Below, piece after piece: positions 1 through 8,911 of a stretch of DNA of 64,000 nucleotides. Numbering within the stretch: position 1 is the stretch's first letter; each line of letters starts with the position of its first letter. The notes under the pieces were generated by a model. The model worked only from the letters and a program-made list of their open reading frames with translations. It had not been told where the DNA came from and did no database searches. The stretch lies in assembly GCF_003264365.1 (NCBI RefSeq), contig NZ_PYAK01000005.1, positions 1 to 64,000 of the forward strand. Reading direction: 5' to 3'. Both the position numbers and the translations under genes were made by a program. This DNA comes from Micromonospora noduli. Its GTDB lineage: Bacteria; Actinomycetota; Actinomycetes; Mycobacteriales; Micromonosporaceae.

Positions 1-2087
1 TACGCGTCGATCGCCTGGCCCCACAGGCGGGCCGCCTCGTGGGGGTTGCCGCCCCGTTCGGCCCGCTCGGCCGCCACCCGGGCGTACGTCGACGCCTCGG
101 CGGCGTGGACCGGCCCGCCGGCGCGCAGCAGGTGGTACGCGAGGGCAGCCGGCTCGACGGGTTCCCGCTGTCGCAGCACCTCGGCGACGGCCGCGTGCCA
201 GGCGGCGCGGCGCGGCGCGGACAGGTCGGCGTAGAGCGTGTCGCGGACCAGGATGTGGGTGAAGCGCAGCCGCCCGTCGGACTCCCGTTCGGTGAGGAAC
301 CCGGCTGCCAGGGCGCGGTCCACGGCGTCCAGCGCTGTCGTCGGGTCACCGGCCAACACGCCCAGCACGTCCGGGTCGAGGTCCCGGCCGAGCACGGCCG
401 CCTGCCGCAGCACGGTACGGGTCGAGGTCGGCAGCTGCGCCAACCGGTGCCGGATCACGTCGCGTACCCCAGGCGGTACGGCGGCCAACCCCGCCTGCCC
501 CGTGCTCGCGTACAGCTGGGCCAGTTCGCGGACGAAGAACGGGTTACCGCCGCTGCGCTGATGGATCGACCGGGCGGTGGACTGGTCCAGTTCCGACCCG
601 ACGATGGCGCCGGCCAGCTCGCCGGTCGCCGACGCGGGCAGCCCGGCAAGATACTCCCGGACCGGCTCCAGCCCGGCGGCGCGGGCCAGGGTGGCGGTCA
701 GCTCCGGGCTGATCTCGGTGGCCCGGTAGGTGCCGAGGATCAGCACCGGCCCGCCGGCCGGCTGCGGGCCGGTGAGCAGTGCGGTCAGCAGGTCCAGGGT
801 GTCACCGTCGGCGCGGTGCAGGTCGTCGAGGACCAGCAGGACCGGCTCCCGGTCGGCGACCGCCGAGATCAGCGAGGCCACCGCGCGGTGTCGACGGAAC
901 CGCACGGTGGCGGGGTCAGCCGAGCCGTCAGCCGAGCCGTCTTCCGAGTCGGCGGCGGCGGGGGCGACGACGGGGGCGGCCGGCCCGGCGAGCGCGTCGG
1001 TGATCTGGGTCCACGGCCACGCTGGCGGAGCGCCCTCGTACTCCGGGCTGCGTCCCCACGCCGTGGTCCAGCCCTCGGCGGCCAGTCGCCGGGTCAGGGC
1101 CTCGGCCAGTGCCGTCTTGCCGGCGCCCGGGTCGCCGCTGAGCAGGGCGAGCGTGGGCTGGCGGCGGCGGGACGCGGCCTCGGCGGCGCGCCGCAGCAGT
1201 TCCAGCTCCGCGTCGCGGCCCACGAACGGGCGCTGCTCCGCCTGGACTTGTCGAACGGGTTCCCCGAGGCCGGTGGTGACGGCCCGGTCGACGGCCGGGG
1301 CGAGGTGCGGCGCCTGGGCCAGGATGTCGGCTTCCAGCCGTCGCAGCTCGGGCCCCGGGTCCACGCCCAGCTCGGTCACCAGGACGTGGCGGGCTTCCCG
1401 CAGCGCGGCCAGCGCGTCGCCCTGCCGGCCGGCGCGGTACCGGGCCGTCGCGAGCAGTCGCCAGGCGTCCTCGCGCAGCGGATGGCTGGCCAGGTGTGCC
1501 GGTAGGTCCGCGGCCGCCTCGTCCGGTCGGCCCACCGCCAGGAGCGCCTCTGCCCGCCGCTCGACGGCGAGCATCCGCAGCTCGTCCAGCCGGTTGATCT
1601 CCGCGAAGGCCCAGGACTCGTTGGCGCAGTCGGCGTACGCGGGCCCGCGCCAGAGCCCGAGCGCCGACTCCAGCGCGGTCAGGGCCGGCGCGGGACGCCC
1701 GGCCGCCAGCAGCCGGCCCGCCTCGGCGACGGCCGCCTCGAACTGTCCGGCGTCGACAGCGTCCGGGGCGGCCTTCAGCGCGTACCCGGGCGGCTCGGTG
1801 ACCAGGATCCGGGGCGGCTGCCGGGGTGGTCTGTCGGGCTCCAGGGCCCGGCGCAGGTCGGCGACGAAGGTCCGGATCGCGCCCACCGCGCCGTCCGGTG
1901 CGACCTCCCACAGGTCGTCGACGAGACGATCCACCGGCACCACCCGACCGTGGGCGATCAACAGCCGGCCGAGCACCAGGCGCTGCCGGTGCCCCCGCAG
2001 GGGGACCGGGCCGCGCTCGGTCGCGGCGATCACCGGCCCGAGTACGCCGAAGGTCACCGCGACGGGCGCCGTCAGCTGCCTGGTCAT
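1..2087 (-). CDS. AfsR/SARP-family regulator with BTAD and AAA ATPase domains, 3' truncated by window edge
   Basis: A winged-helix DNA-binding region (about residues 10-90) is followed by a BTAD helical-repeat domain (about 98-245). An ATPase region follows, with a P-loop GDPGAGKT near residue 318 and a VLLVLDDLH Walker B-like motif. After it comes tetratricopeptide-like helical sequence that runs off the window at base 1, so 695 codons are visible and the C-terminus is missing. The ATG at 2087 gives the typical SARP N-terminus (TFGVLGPV...LRGHRQRLVLGRLL). Large SARP-STAND regulators of this kind activate secondary metabolism or stress genes through ATP-dependent oligomerisation. It diverges from the hydrolase at 2227 with a 139-bp shared promoter region. 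The target is unknown. The family call is secure. Confidence 0.9.
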   Translation of the reverse strand, partial: MTRQLTAPVAVTFGVLGPVIAATERGPVPLRGHRQRLVLGRLLIAHGRVVPVDRLVDDLWEVAPDGAVGAIRTFVADLRRALEPDRPPRQPPRILVTEPPGYALKAAPDAVDAGQFEAAVAEAGRLLAAGRPAPALTALESALGLWRGPAYADCANESWAFAEINRLDELRMLAVERRAEALLAVGRPDEAAADLPAHLASHPLREDAWRLLATARYRAGRQGDALAALREARHVLVTELGVDPGPELRRLEADILAQAPHLAPAVDRAVTTGLGEPVRQVQAEQRPFVGRDAELELLRRAAEAASRRRQPTLALLSGDPGAGKTALAEALTRRLAAEGWTTAWGRSPEYEGAPPAWPWTQITDALAGPAAPVVAPAAADSEDGSADGSADPATVRFRRHRAVASLISAVADREPVLLVLDDLHRADGDTLDLLTALLTGPQPAGGPVLILGTYRATEISPELTATLARAAGLEPVREYLAGLPASATGELAGAIVGSELDQSTARSIHQRSGGNPFFVRELAQLYASTGQAGLAAVPPGVRDVIRHRLAQLPTSTRTVLRQAAVLGRDLDPDVLGVLAGDPTTALDAVDRALAAGFLTERESDGRLRFTHILVRDTLYADLSAPRRAAWHAAVAEVLRQREPVEPAALAYHLLRAGGPVHAAEASTYARVAAERAERGGNPHEAARLWGQAIDA

Positions 2088-2226
2088 GGCACCAATCTAG
2101 GCCCGTGGCCCGGCCGGCACTGATCCGACGCTGACCGGCTGCTGATCACCGCCGGACAGGCTCGGTGAGGTACGACGGCGACGGGCCTCCGCCCTCGCCG
2201 GCACTGCTCACCAGGAAGGTTCCCCC

Positions 2227-3105
2227 GTGGACCCGAAGATCAACGGATTCGACTACCGACGCGTCACCGTCGCCGACGGGGTGACGCTCAACGCCGCCGT
2301 GGGCGGTTCCGGGCCGGCGATCGTGCTGTTGCACGGCTTTCCGCAGACCCACCTCATGTGGCGGCACGTCGCCGCCGATCTGGCCGCCGACCACACGGTC
2401 ATCTGCCCCGACCTGCGCGGCTACGGCGACAGCGACAAGCCCCTCGACACCGACGGCACCGGGTACGCCAAGCGCACCATGGCCGCCGACATCGTGGCGC
2501 TGGCCGGCGCGCTCGGTCACGATCGGTTCGCGTTGGCCGGGCACGACCGGGGCGCCCTGGTCGCGTTCCGCGCCGGCCTCGACCATCCGGCGGCGGTCAG
2601 TCAGCTGGCCCTGCTCGACGTGCTACCCACCCTGGACATGTGGGACGTGCTGCACGGCGCCAGCGCCGCGGTGGCGTTTCACCTCTACCTGATGGCGCAG
2701 CCGCCCGGCCTGCCCGAGGAGCTGATCGCCGGCAGCCCGGACGCCTTCTTCGGTCACTTCCTGGACGTCTGGACCCGTGATCCGGAGGCCCTGCCGGCGG
2801 AGGTGCGGGCCGCGTACCTGCGCGCGTCCCGCGACGCCGTTCCCTCGATCGTCGCCGACTATCGGGCGTCCGCCGGGATCGACGTGGCCCACGACGCCGC
2901 TGACCGGGCGGCCGGCAACCAACTGCGGATGCCGGTGACTGTGCTCCAGCAGGACTGGGGCGCGGCGCTGGGCTACGACGCGGCGGCGGTGTGGCGGGCC
3001 TGGGCACCCGACCTGGACCACCAGACGGTCACCTGCGGACACTTCATGGCGGAGGAGGCCCCGGCCGAGGTGCTCCGGGCGCTGCGCGCCCTGCTCGCCC
3101 GTTGA
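2227..3105 (+). CDS. alpha/beta hydrolase, haloacetate dehalogenase-like but with altered halide pocket
   Basis: This 292-residue alpha/beta hydrolase resembles fluoroacetate/haloacetate dehalogenases (HGFPQTHLMWRHVA near the oxyanion hole, then CPDLRGYGDSDKP). The Asp nucleophile is D107 in HDRGA, with D131 and H272 as partners. The 24-residue D-to-D spacing equals D110/D134 of the Rhodopseudomonas enzyme. Two specificity residues of that enzyme differ here. The second carboxylate-binding Arg is Leu (L111), and the halide-pocket Trp after His152 is Leu153. True fluoroacetate defluorination is therefore doubtful, and an epoxide hydrolase-like or other activity is possible. The GTG start is supported by AGGAAGG about 7 nt upstream. 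The gene is monocistronic and diverges from the SARP regulator. Confidence 0.85.
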   Translation: MDPKINGFDYRRVTVADGVTLNAAVGGSGPAIVLLHGFPQTHLMWRHVAADLAADHTVICPDLRGYGDSDKPLDTDGTGYAKRTMAADIVALAGALGHDRFALAGHDRGALVAFRAGLDHPAAVSQLALLDVLPTLDMWDVLHGASAAVAFHLYLMAQPPGLPEELIAGSPDAFFGHFLDVWTRDPEALPAEVRAAYLRASRDAVPSIVADYRASAGIDVAHDAADRAAGNQLRMPVTVLQQDWGAALGYDAAAVWRAWAPDLDHQTVTCGHFMAEEAPAEVLRALRALLAR

Positions 3106-3471
3106 TCGATCGGCGACCCGGCCACCACTGTCACCCTGGGCAAGATATCCGACACTCCTTGTCACCGGGTGGCTGTGTGGCCGGGTCGTCGCGCCGCACC
3201 CGTCCCACAGCCCACAAACCAGCCAGTAATGGGCCTTGACCTGCGGTAACGCGACGTTGCACGAGGTGGACGGCAACCCGTCATCGGTGATACACAGGCA
3301 GATACCGGCAGCCAACGACGTCGAGTCGCTCCATCTTCTCGCCCAACGACCGTCCACAGGCAACGCACCACTGGGCTCCGCCGCACGGACCGCGGCTCGC
3401 CGTCGCGACCCACCGAACGGCACTGGTCCACCGGGCGCTGCCGGACGCCGGTCCTCGACCAAGGAGTTGCC
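3106..3471. other. 366-bp intergenic region, no convincing gene
   Basis: No reading frame here has a credible start, ribosome-binding site and codon pattern together. The 3' end contains AAGGAG, which serves the GTG start at 3472. A TTGACC hexamer at 3237 is a possible -35 element, but I see no matching -10. I see nothing else definable. Confidence 0.5.
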
Positions 3472-3921
3472 GTGGGAACCCTACGAATCCGATCCCGCCA
3501 CCAGCCGTACGAGATCGCTGTGCTGGCCGCGGCACCGCTCTGCGGCATTCTGATGATGACCCTCGATGTCCGGCCGACGTCCGTTCAGACGTCGATGCCG
3601 GGGCCCATCCAGGTCGCCTGGGAACTGGGTCTGATCGCGGTGGGCGTCGGTGGACTACTGGGCATCCTGTGGCCCGGCCGGCTCTCCACCGGGCTCGGCC
3701 TCGAACTCGCGTCGGTGCTGGTGCTCGGCACGATCACCGGCATGTACGCGGTAGCCGTGCTGGTCATGTCGGGCCGATCTTCCATCGTCGCGGCGTCGTT
3801 CGTGATGGCGGTGACGGTCGGGTCGCTCTGGCGGGCCGCGCAGATCGCCATCGACCTTCGTCGCCTGGCCCGAGCGTGCGAATTTGTGACCTACGAACAG
3901 TTGCAGGCAGGTGTTACGTGA
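3472..3921 (+). CDS. small integral membrane protein, phage holin-like in layout
   Basis: This 149-residue protein has three or four predicted hydrophobic segments (about residues 17-30, 45-63, 72-97 and 103-120). It has a basic N-terminus and a short cytoplasmic-looking tail with an LARACEFVTYEQLQAG end. The GTG start follows AAGGAG at good spacing. It overlaps the next gene by 4 bp (GTGA), so the two are translationally coupled. I recognise no enzyme family. A small multi-TM protein coupled to a small TM/coiled-coil protein is an arrangement I associate with actinophage lysis or tail-end regions, but no other phage gene is present. The holin idea is inference only. Confidence 0.7.
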   Translation: MGTLRIRSRHQPYEIAVLAAAPLCGILMMTLDVRPTSVQTSMPGPIQVAWELGLIAVGVGGLLGILWPGRLSTGLGLELASVLVLGTITGMYAVAVLVMSGRSSIVAASFVMAVTVGSLWRAAQIAIDLRRLARACEFVTYEQLQAGVT

Positions 3922-4316
3922 TCACCGCACCCGCACCGGCTGCACCGCACTGGGTGCAGGTGACGCTCAGCGTGCTCGGCATCCTCGGCGGAGGCACCGG
4001 CCTCGCCGCTATCGCCACCGTCGTGGTGCAGCGGGGCAAGTTCAAGGCCGATGCCGCCGACACGCTCACCGAGGCCGCCCTCACGCTCGTGCAGCCGTTG
4101 CAGACGCGGATCACCCAGTTGGAGGGCGAGGCGTTCAGCGCCCGGTCCGAGCTGGGCACGCTCCGCGAACAGGTCAACCAGTTGCAGTTCGTGGTCCGGG
4201 TGCTCACCCGGACGCTGGACCGCTGGCGCGCCGCGATCCGTGCCCCCGACGCCACGCTGCGCAAGGTCCGAGCGACGGTGGCAGAGTCGGACCGGATTCC
4301 CGAGATGGACCGTTGA
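3918..4316 (+). CDS. small membrane-anchored coiled-coil protein
   Basis: This 132-residue protein has one N-terminal membrane segment (about residues 10-34, HWVQVTLSVLGILGGGTGLA). A long heptad-patterned helix follows (about 50-105, with TRITQLEGEAF and LGTLREQVNQLQ), giving a coiled coil. The GTG start lies inside the stop region of the preceding gene (GTGA overlap), so the two products are probably made together and may form a membrane complex. It does not match an enzyme I can name. The architecture resembles actinophage membrane/coiled-coil proteins next to holins, but a host-derived pair is equally possible. Confidence 0.65.
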   Translation: MITAPAPAAPHWVQVTLSVLGILGGGTGLAAIATVVVQRGKFKADAADTLTEAALTLVQPLQTRITQLEGEAFSARSELGTLREQVNQLQFVVRVLTRTLDRWRAAIRAPDATLRKVRATVAESDRIPEMDR

Positions 4317-4359
4317 CCGCGGTGGTGTCCCCGCACCGCCCGCCCCACGATCGGCCGGC

Positions 4360-6528
4360 TCAGCCGGCACCGCGGAGGCGTTCGGCGAGTTCGCGCACCG
4401 CCGCCCGGAACTCGGGGTCGGTCTCGCCCGGATGGTGCCCCCGCAGCGGCGGCGCTGACCGCTCCCCCGGCGCCGGCAGCAGGTCCGGTGGGTCCCGCAA
4501 CCGCCGGTCGACCTGGCCCGCCGGATCGGTCGGGTCCGGTGATGGATCGCCGGGGCGGTGTGCGGCGAAGACCCAGCCGCCGACCGGGTCGGTGTCCCGC
4601 CAGAGGTTGAGCCACCGCCACTCGACCCGCTCCCCCACGTCACGCAGCACCTCCTCGTTGAGGTAGGCCGGAAAGAGCCGGGCGTACAGGCGGTCCAGCG
4701 GTGACCCGTAGGTGAGCAGCGCGACCCGTCGACGTACGCGCGGGGGCAGCCGCAGCACCGCGAGAGCGAGCAGCGCGGACCCGTGGCTGTGCCCACAGAG
4801 CAGAACCCCGACGTGCCGCTCGGCCAGTTGGCTGATCCGGTCGGCCAGTTCCGGCACCGCGCGGTCGGCGTAGCTCGGCGGGGCGAACGGGTGCGCGGCC
4901 CGGGGCCAGAAGGTGCCCAGGTCCCACAGGATGCCGACGTGTCGGCGAAACCACGCGGTCCGATAGGCGAACACGCCACCGGTCACCAGCGTGAGCAGCA
5001 ACGCGGCGACAAGGTAGCTACCCCCGCTGAGCCCCATCTGGACGGCTCCGGCCGGCAGCCCGAGCAGTTGCCGGGTCAGGTCCTCCGGTTCGCGCCCGCT
5101 ACGCCCCACCAGACTCGTGGCCAGTCCGACCACCGCGAGCGCCGCGTACGTGGCGGCCAGCGGACCCAACCACTCGGTGAACCGCGCCCGGGCGATGGTC
5201 TTCGTCGTCAGCCGTAACCTGCCGACCGCCTCCGCTGGCACGACCGGGAAGTCACGAGCGGTGATCGCCGCAGCCGCACGCAGCCGGCGCCGCCGCGACA
5301 CGACGGTCAACGCGCCGCACAGCAGCACCGCCGCGACCACGTGCAGGAAGAAGGCCAGCAGCGTCCAGCGGTACGGCAACGGTGGCCCACCATCACCGCG
5401 GTAGCCGCCGAGCAAATCCCCCATCTGGTAGACGAGGCCGGCGGAGAGCGCGCCAGCCAGGCCGACCGCGAGGGCGGCGAGGACCGCCGCGCCCAGGCCA
5501 CCCGGCAGCGCGGACCGGCCGCCCACCCGACCGCGCTGCCACAGCACCACCACGCTGAGCAGCACCAGCGACGTCATCTGGCCCAACAGAGCCGCGCCGG
5601 CGATCCCGCCGTAGCCGGGAAGTTCGGCCGCCGACGACCAGTCGCGCCGGTCGCTCGCCACGGTGACGAGGGTCGCCACGCTCAGGACGGCAGACACCGT
5701 GCCCGCCGTGCGGGCGGTCCAGGTCGCCGTTCGGGCGGTCGCCGCCCGGTCGATCATCCCCGGAGCGGCGAGCAGACCGACGCAGGCCAGCAACACCGCC
5801 GCGCTGAGCGCCAGCAGCAGCGTCGTGGAGAACGTCGCGCCGCTGGCGCGACGGGCCGTGAGCAGCACGACATTGAGTACGGCGAGCGCGGCGGCCACGT
5901 GGATCGCGCGCAACCGGTGCACCAGCGGCTCCACGGCCCACAGTGGGTTGTCGGCCGGGCCGGACCGACGGGTTCCGAGGAGGCGCAGGACCGCTATGGC
6001 GGCGATCGGCAGGAGCGCCAGCACGGCCAGCCGCTGCCCGACGTTCCGACCGTCGAGCCCGGCCATGGTGTCGAAGGGCGGGCGGCAGCGGGCCGCACCG
6101 AGACACCGCCAGGCGAGCAGGTCGAGGGCCACTCCGGCGATGGACACCACGTACAGCACTGTCAGGTTGAGCGCGAGGAGCCGACACAGCACGCTGACCG
6201 CGACGGCGCGGCGGCGGCCGGTGGGGCGCATCCACACGGCCACGTTGGCGAGCATGAACGGCAGCAGGAAGACCATGGCGAGGGTCCGTCCGACGGTGCC
6301 CGAGGGCAGGTCACCCCAGCGGTACGCCTCCAGCGTCAGCTCGTCCGGGCCGATGTCGTCCGACCGGGTGGCACGGTGGAAGCCCCCGCTGCCGTCGCCG
6401 GCGACCTGCCGGACCTGCGGCTGGTCGAGGATGACCGTCGGGTCCGCCCCGGACACGCCGTGCACCCGCAACTCCACCACGTCGTGTCGTCGCGGTTGGT
6501 CGCCGTGCCGCTGTCTTCCCTCAGGCAT
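4360..6528 (-). CDS. multi-spanning membrane protein with C-terminal lipase-like alpha/beta-hydrolase domain
   Basis: This is a 722-residue protein. The N-terminal 80 residues contain an ELRVHGVSGADP stretch, which looks like the first strand and loop of a hydrolase fold. A block of about ten hydrophobic segments follows (about residues 80-520). The C-terminal domain carries a nucleophile elbow, CGHSHGSAL (GxSxG), near residue 575 and a downstream LTYGSPLDRLYARLFPAYL, as in lipases that recognise their substrate at a membrane. The split hydrolase fold around a membrane block is unusual. It starts 7 bp downstream of the ltrA-like gene on the same strand, so the two form an operon. The substrate is unknown. 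A lipid or ester hydrolase acting in the membrane is inferred. Confidence 0.75.
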   Translation of the reverse strand: MPEGRQRHGDQPRRHDVVELRVHGVSGADPTVILDQPQVRQVAGDGSGGFHRATRSDDIGPDELTLEAYRWGDLPSGTVGRTLAMVFLLPFMLANVAVWMRPTGRRRAVAVSVLCRLLALNLTVLYVVSIAGVALDLLAWRCLGAARCRPPFDTMAGLDGRNVGQRLAVLALLPIAAIAVLRLLGTRRSGPADNPLWAVEPLVHRLRAIHVAAALAVLNVVLLTARRASGATFSTTLLLALSAAVLLACVGLLAAPGMIDRAATARTATWTARTAGTVSAVLSVATLVTVASDRRDWSSAAELPGYGGIAGAALLGQMTSLVLLSVVVLWQRGRVGGRSALPGGLGAAVLAALAVGLAGALSAGLVYQMGDLLGGYRGDGGPPLPYRWTLLAFFLHVVAAVLLCGALTVVSRRRRLRAAAAITARDFPVVPAEAVGRLRLTTKTIARARFTEWLGPLAATYAALAVVGLATSLVGRSGREPEDLTRQLLGLPAGAVQMGLSGGSYLVAALLLTLVTGGVFAYRTAWFRRHVGILWDLGTFWPRAAHPFAPPSYADRAVPELADRISQLAERHVGVLLCGHSHGSALLALAVLRLPPRVRRRVALLTYGSPLDRLYARLFPAYLNEEVLRDVGERVEWRWLNLWRDTDPVGGWVFAAHRPGDPSPDPTDPAGQVDRRLRDPPDLLPAPGERSAPPLRGHHPGETDPEFRAAVRELAERLRGAG

Positions 6529-6535
6529 CGGGGCG

Positions 6536-7738
6536 CTATCCGTGTCGCCGCTTGTGGGGTGCGTCGCTCTCCCCGGGCTCGTGCACGGACCGCCGCAGTG
6601 CCGGCATCGCGTCGAACAGGACGATCAGCAGCAGTACCCCGGCGACGACGGCGCTGTTGACCAGTTGCGGAGACCGCACTGTCGCCAGCCCGCCCACGAT
6701 GATCGCCGGCACACCGACCAGACGCGCCCAGGGCCAGCTGCCGTCGACCACCGCCGCGAGCAGGATCCGGGCGCTCAGGAACAACGCGGGGCCGATGACG
6801 CCCACTGTCGTCTGCCCCGTTTCGTATTCTCCCGGATGGTCGATCGTCATCTCCATGGCCACCGAGGTGGCCAGCACACCAGCGATCATGACGAGGTGCA
6901 GGTAGCCCGCCATCAGCGTCAACTTGCTGCCGGGCGGGCCCTCCGCCTCGATTCTCGCGCCCAGCCGGCTGCCGGCGGGCACCAGGTAGAGCCGGGCGAG
7001 GGCCACCGCCGTCACGAACGCCAGGGCGAAGGCCACAGTGCTGTCCCGGTCCAGGCCGGACCCGCTGTAGGTGACGCCGGCGATCAGGATCAGCTCACCC
7101 AGGGCGATGATGAAGATCTGTTGGTACCGCTCGGAGAGGTGTGTTCCGTTCACCTGAAGTTCCGGCCAGGTGCTGCGTCCGAGCCACGGGAACGGCCAGC
7201 GCAGCCGCGCCAGGGAGTACTCCATGACGAGGGCGAGCGCCCAGAGCACCTCCCGGGCCGGGGTGACGGCCGCCCCGACCACCCAGAGCACACCGGAGAT
7301 CGCGAACCAGACCGCAACCCGCAGGCTCCGCACCTGTAGCGGGTGCCCCCGCAGGGCGGGGATCAGGATCGCCGCCCGACCCAGGTGGATGGCCACGTAG
7401 GCGACGGCGAACACCATGGCGTGTCCGTCGAACACGGTGGGTACGGCCGCGGCCATCAGCAGGCCGCCGAACATCGTCCAGAGCAGCAGGGTGACGATCA
7501 GCGGAGCCCGGGGGTCGAACCAGTCCGCCGACCAGGCGGTCACGAACCACACCCACCAGAGCGCCGCCAGCATCAGCAGCGTCTGGAAACCACCGTTGAA
7601 GCTGGGGTCGTCGAGCAGCGCCCGGGACAACCGGGTCAGCGCGAAGATGAACGCCAGGTCGAAGAAGAGTTCCAGGAACGACGCCTTGCCCGGGTTCTCC
7701 CGCCGGAGCAGCAGCCGTCCCGGAAGCCCGCCCGCCAT
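6536..7738 (-). CDS. low temperature requirement protein A (LtrA) family membrane protein
   Basis: The sequence NPGKASFLELFFDLAFIFALTRLSR near the N-terminus is the LtrA-family signature. About ten or more transmembrane helices follow over 400 residues. LtrA proteins are named from Listeria cold-growth mutants, and their molecular role is unknown. I prefer the ATG at 7738, because GGGAAGG sits about 6 nt upstream of it. The ATG at 7744 abuts that site and a GTG at 7768 has no clear site. The downstream membrane hydrolase follows after 7 bp and is probably co-transcribed. Confidence 0.88.
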   Translation of the reverse strand: MAGGLPGRLLLRRENPGKASFLELFFDLAFIFALTRLSRALLDDPSFNGGFQTLLMLAALWWVWFVTAWSADWFDPRAPLIVTLLLWTMFGGLLMAAAVPTVFDGHAMVFAVAYVAIHLGRAAILIPALRGHPLQVRSLRVAVWFAISGVLWVVGAAVTPAREVLWALALVMEYSLARLRWPFPWLGRSTWPELQVNGTHLSERYQQIFIIALGELILIAGVTYSGSGLDRDSTVAFALAFVTAVALARLYLVPAGSRLGARIEAEGPPGSKLTLMAGYLHLVMIAGVLATSVAMEMTIDHPGEYETGQTTVGVIGPALFLSARILLAAVVDGSWPWARLVGVPAIIVGGLATVRSPQLVNSAVVAGVLLLIVLFDAMPALRRSVHEPGESDAPHKRRHG

Positions 7739-7859
7739 CGCCATCCTTCCCCGGCCCGCAGCTGCCACCGCCGCCCCAGTCGTACCACCCGGACCGCCGG
7801 GCCCGGGTCGGTTCCGCCGAGCCGGGCCGTCGTGGTCGGCGGCAGCCGGTGACGCCGCG

Positions 7860-8777
7860 CTAGGAGATCAGGTCGGATGCCACGGCCCAGAGCCGCTCGG
7901 CGTTGCCCGGGTCGACCGCGTACGCGGCCACGCCGCTGTAGTCGGCGGGCCGATCGGTGACGACCGGGGCCTCGGCGCAGTCCTCGAAGTAGCGGCCGCC
8001 AATGCCGTCCAGCAACGGGGAGGCCGCGAGCAGCACCGAGGTCGCCGCACCCTGTTGCGGGGTCTTGTGCATCTCCTTGGGCGACTTGAGCCCACCGGTG
8101 TGCTTCTGCAACCCGGTGGCGATCGCGCCCGGGTTCAGCGCGTTGGAGTAGATCCCCTCGTCGGCCCAGCGGCGGGTGGCTTCCACGGCGAGCAGGGCCT
8201 CGGCGCTCTTGGACTGACCGTAGGCCAGCAGCGGGTCGTAGGGCCGGAACGCGAAGTGCAGGTCATCGAAGATCACCGGGGAGAAGAGGTTGCCGCTGGA
8301 GCTGACCGACACCACCCGGGCACCGTCGGCTGCGGCGAGGGCGTTGTGCAGGCCGACGGTCAACGCGAAGTGCCCCATGAAGTTGGTGGCGAACTGCATC
8401 TCCCAGCCCTCGGCGGTGCGCTCCAGCTCGGGCAGCGCCATGATGCCCGCGTTGTTGACGAGGATGTGCAGCGGCTGGTCCCAGCCGGCGACGAACTGGC
8501 GTACCGAGGTCTGGTCGGCCAGGTCCAGCGCGCGGACGGTGACCCGCTCCGCGCCGATGCTGGCCGCGATGTCGGCGGCGGCCTGCTCACCCGCCGCGAC
8601 CCGGCGGACCCCGAGCACGACCTCGGCGCCGGCAGCGGCGAGCGAACGGGCCGTCTCGATGCCGATACCGGCGGCGCCGCCGGTGATGATGGCCCGCTTG
8701 CCGCTCAGGTCCACCCCGGCGATGACCTCGTCGGCGGTCGAGGCGAAACCGAAGGGGGTCGTGATGCGCTCTGTCAT
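7860..8777 (-). CDS. short-chain dehydrogenase/reductase (retinol-dehydrogenase-like)
   Basis: This 305-residue classical SDR has a nucleotide-binding TGGAAGIG motif near residue 33. It also has NNAGIM, a catalytic Ser region (VVSVSSSGN) and YGQSK (Tyr and Lys four apart). The layout matches the oxidoreductases often annotated as WW-domain oxidoreductase/retinol dehydrogenase-like in actinobacteria. It is an NAD(P)-dependent cytoplasmic enzyme with unknown substrate. It diverges from the MmyB-like regulator at 8909, which is the obvious candidate regulator. Confidence 0.9.
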   Translation of the reverse strand: MTERITTPFGFASTADEVIAGVDLSGKRAIITGGAAGIGIETARSLAAAGAEVVLGVRRVAAGEQAAADIAASIGAERVTVRALDLADQTSVRQFVAGWDQPLHILVNNAGIMALPELERTAEGWEMQFATNFMGHFALTVGLHNALAAADGARVVSVSSSGNLFSPVIFDDLHFAFRPYDPLLAYGQSKSAEALLAVEATRRWADEGIYSNALNPGAIATGLQKHTGGLKSPKEMHKTPQQGAATSVLLAASPLLDGIGGRYFEDCAEAPVVTDRPADYSGVAAYAVDPGNAERLWAVASDLIS

Positions 8778-8896
8778 TGCTGTCCCGTCTCTCGATCACC
8801 CTTACTCCGACACTGTCACCCCGGTGGCAGGCGTTAGCCGGTTCCCTGCTTTTCCTGGTAGTGGCAGGACCAGGCTGGGCGGTCGGTGGCGGCTCC

Positions 8897-8911
8897 TACG
8901 ATGGGCGGGTG
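8897..8911 (+). promoter_or_regulatory. candidate leaderless promoter of the MmyB-like regulator
   Basis: A TACGAT -10 hexamer at 8897-8902 ends 6 bp before the GTG start codon at 8909, and no ribosome-binding site fits between them. This spacing is the usual arrangement of leaderless actinobacterial transcripts. It supports 8909 as the true start rather than any upstream in-frame codon. Confidence 0.5.

Noticed and set aside
39..1505. 488-codon plus-strand open frame
   Set aside because: It is the mirror of the SARP-type regulator, which has full domain evidence on the minus strand. High GC produces long antisense frames.
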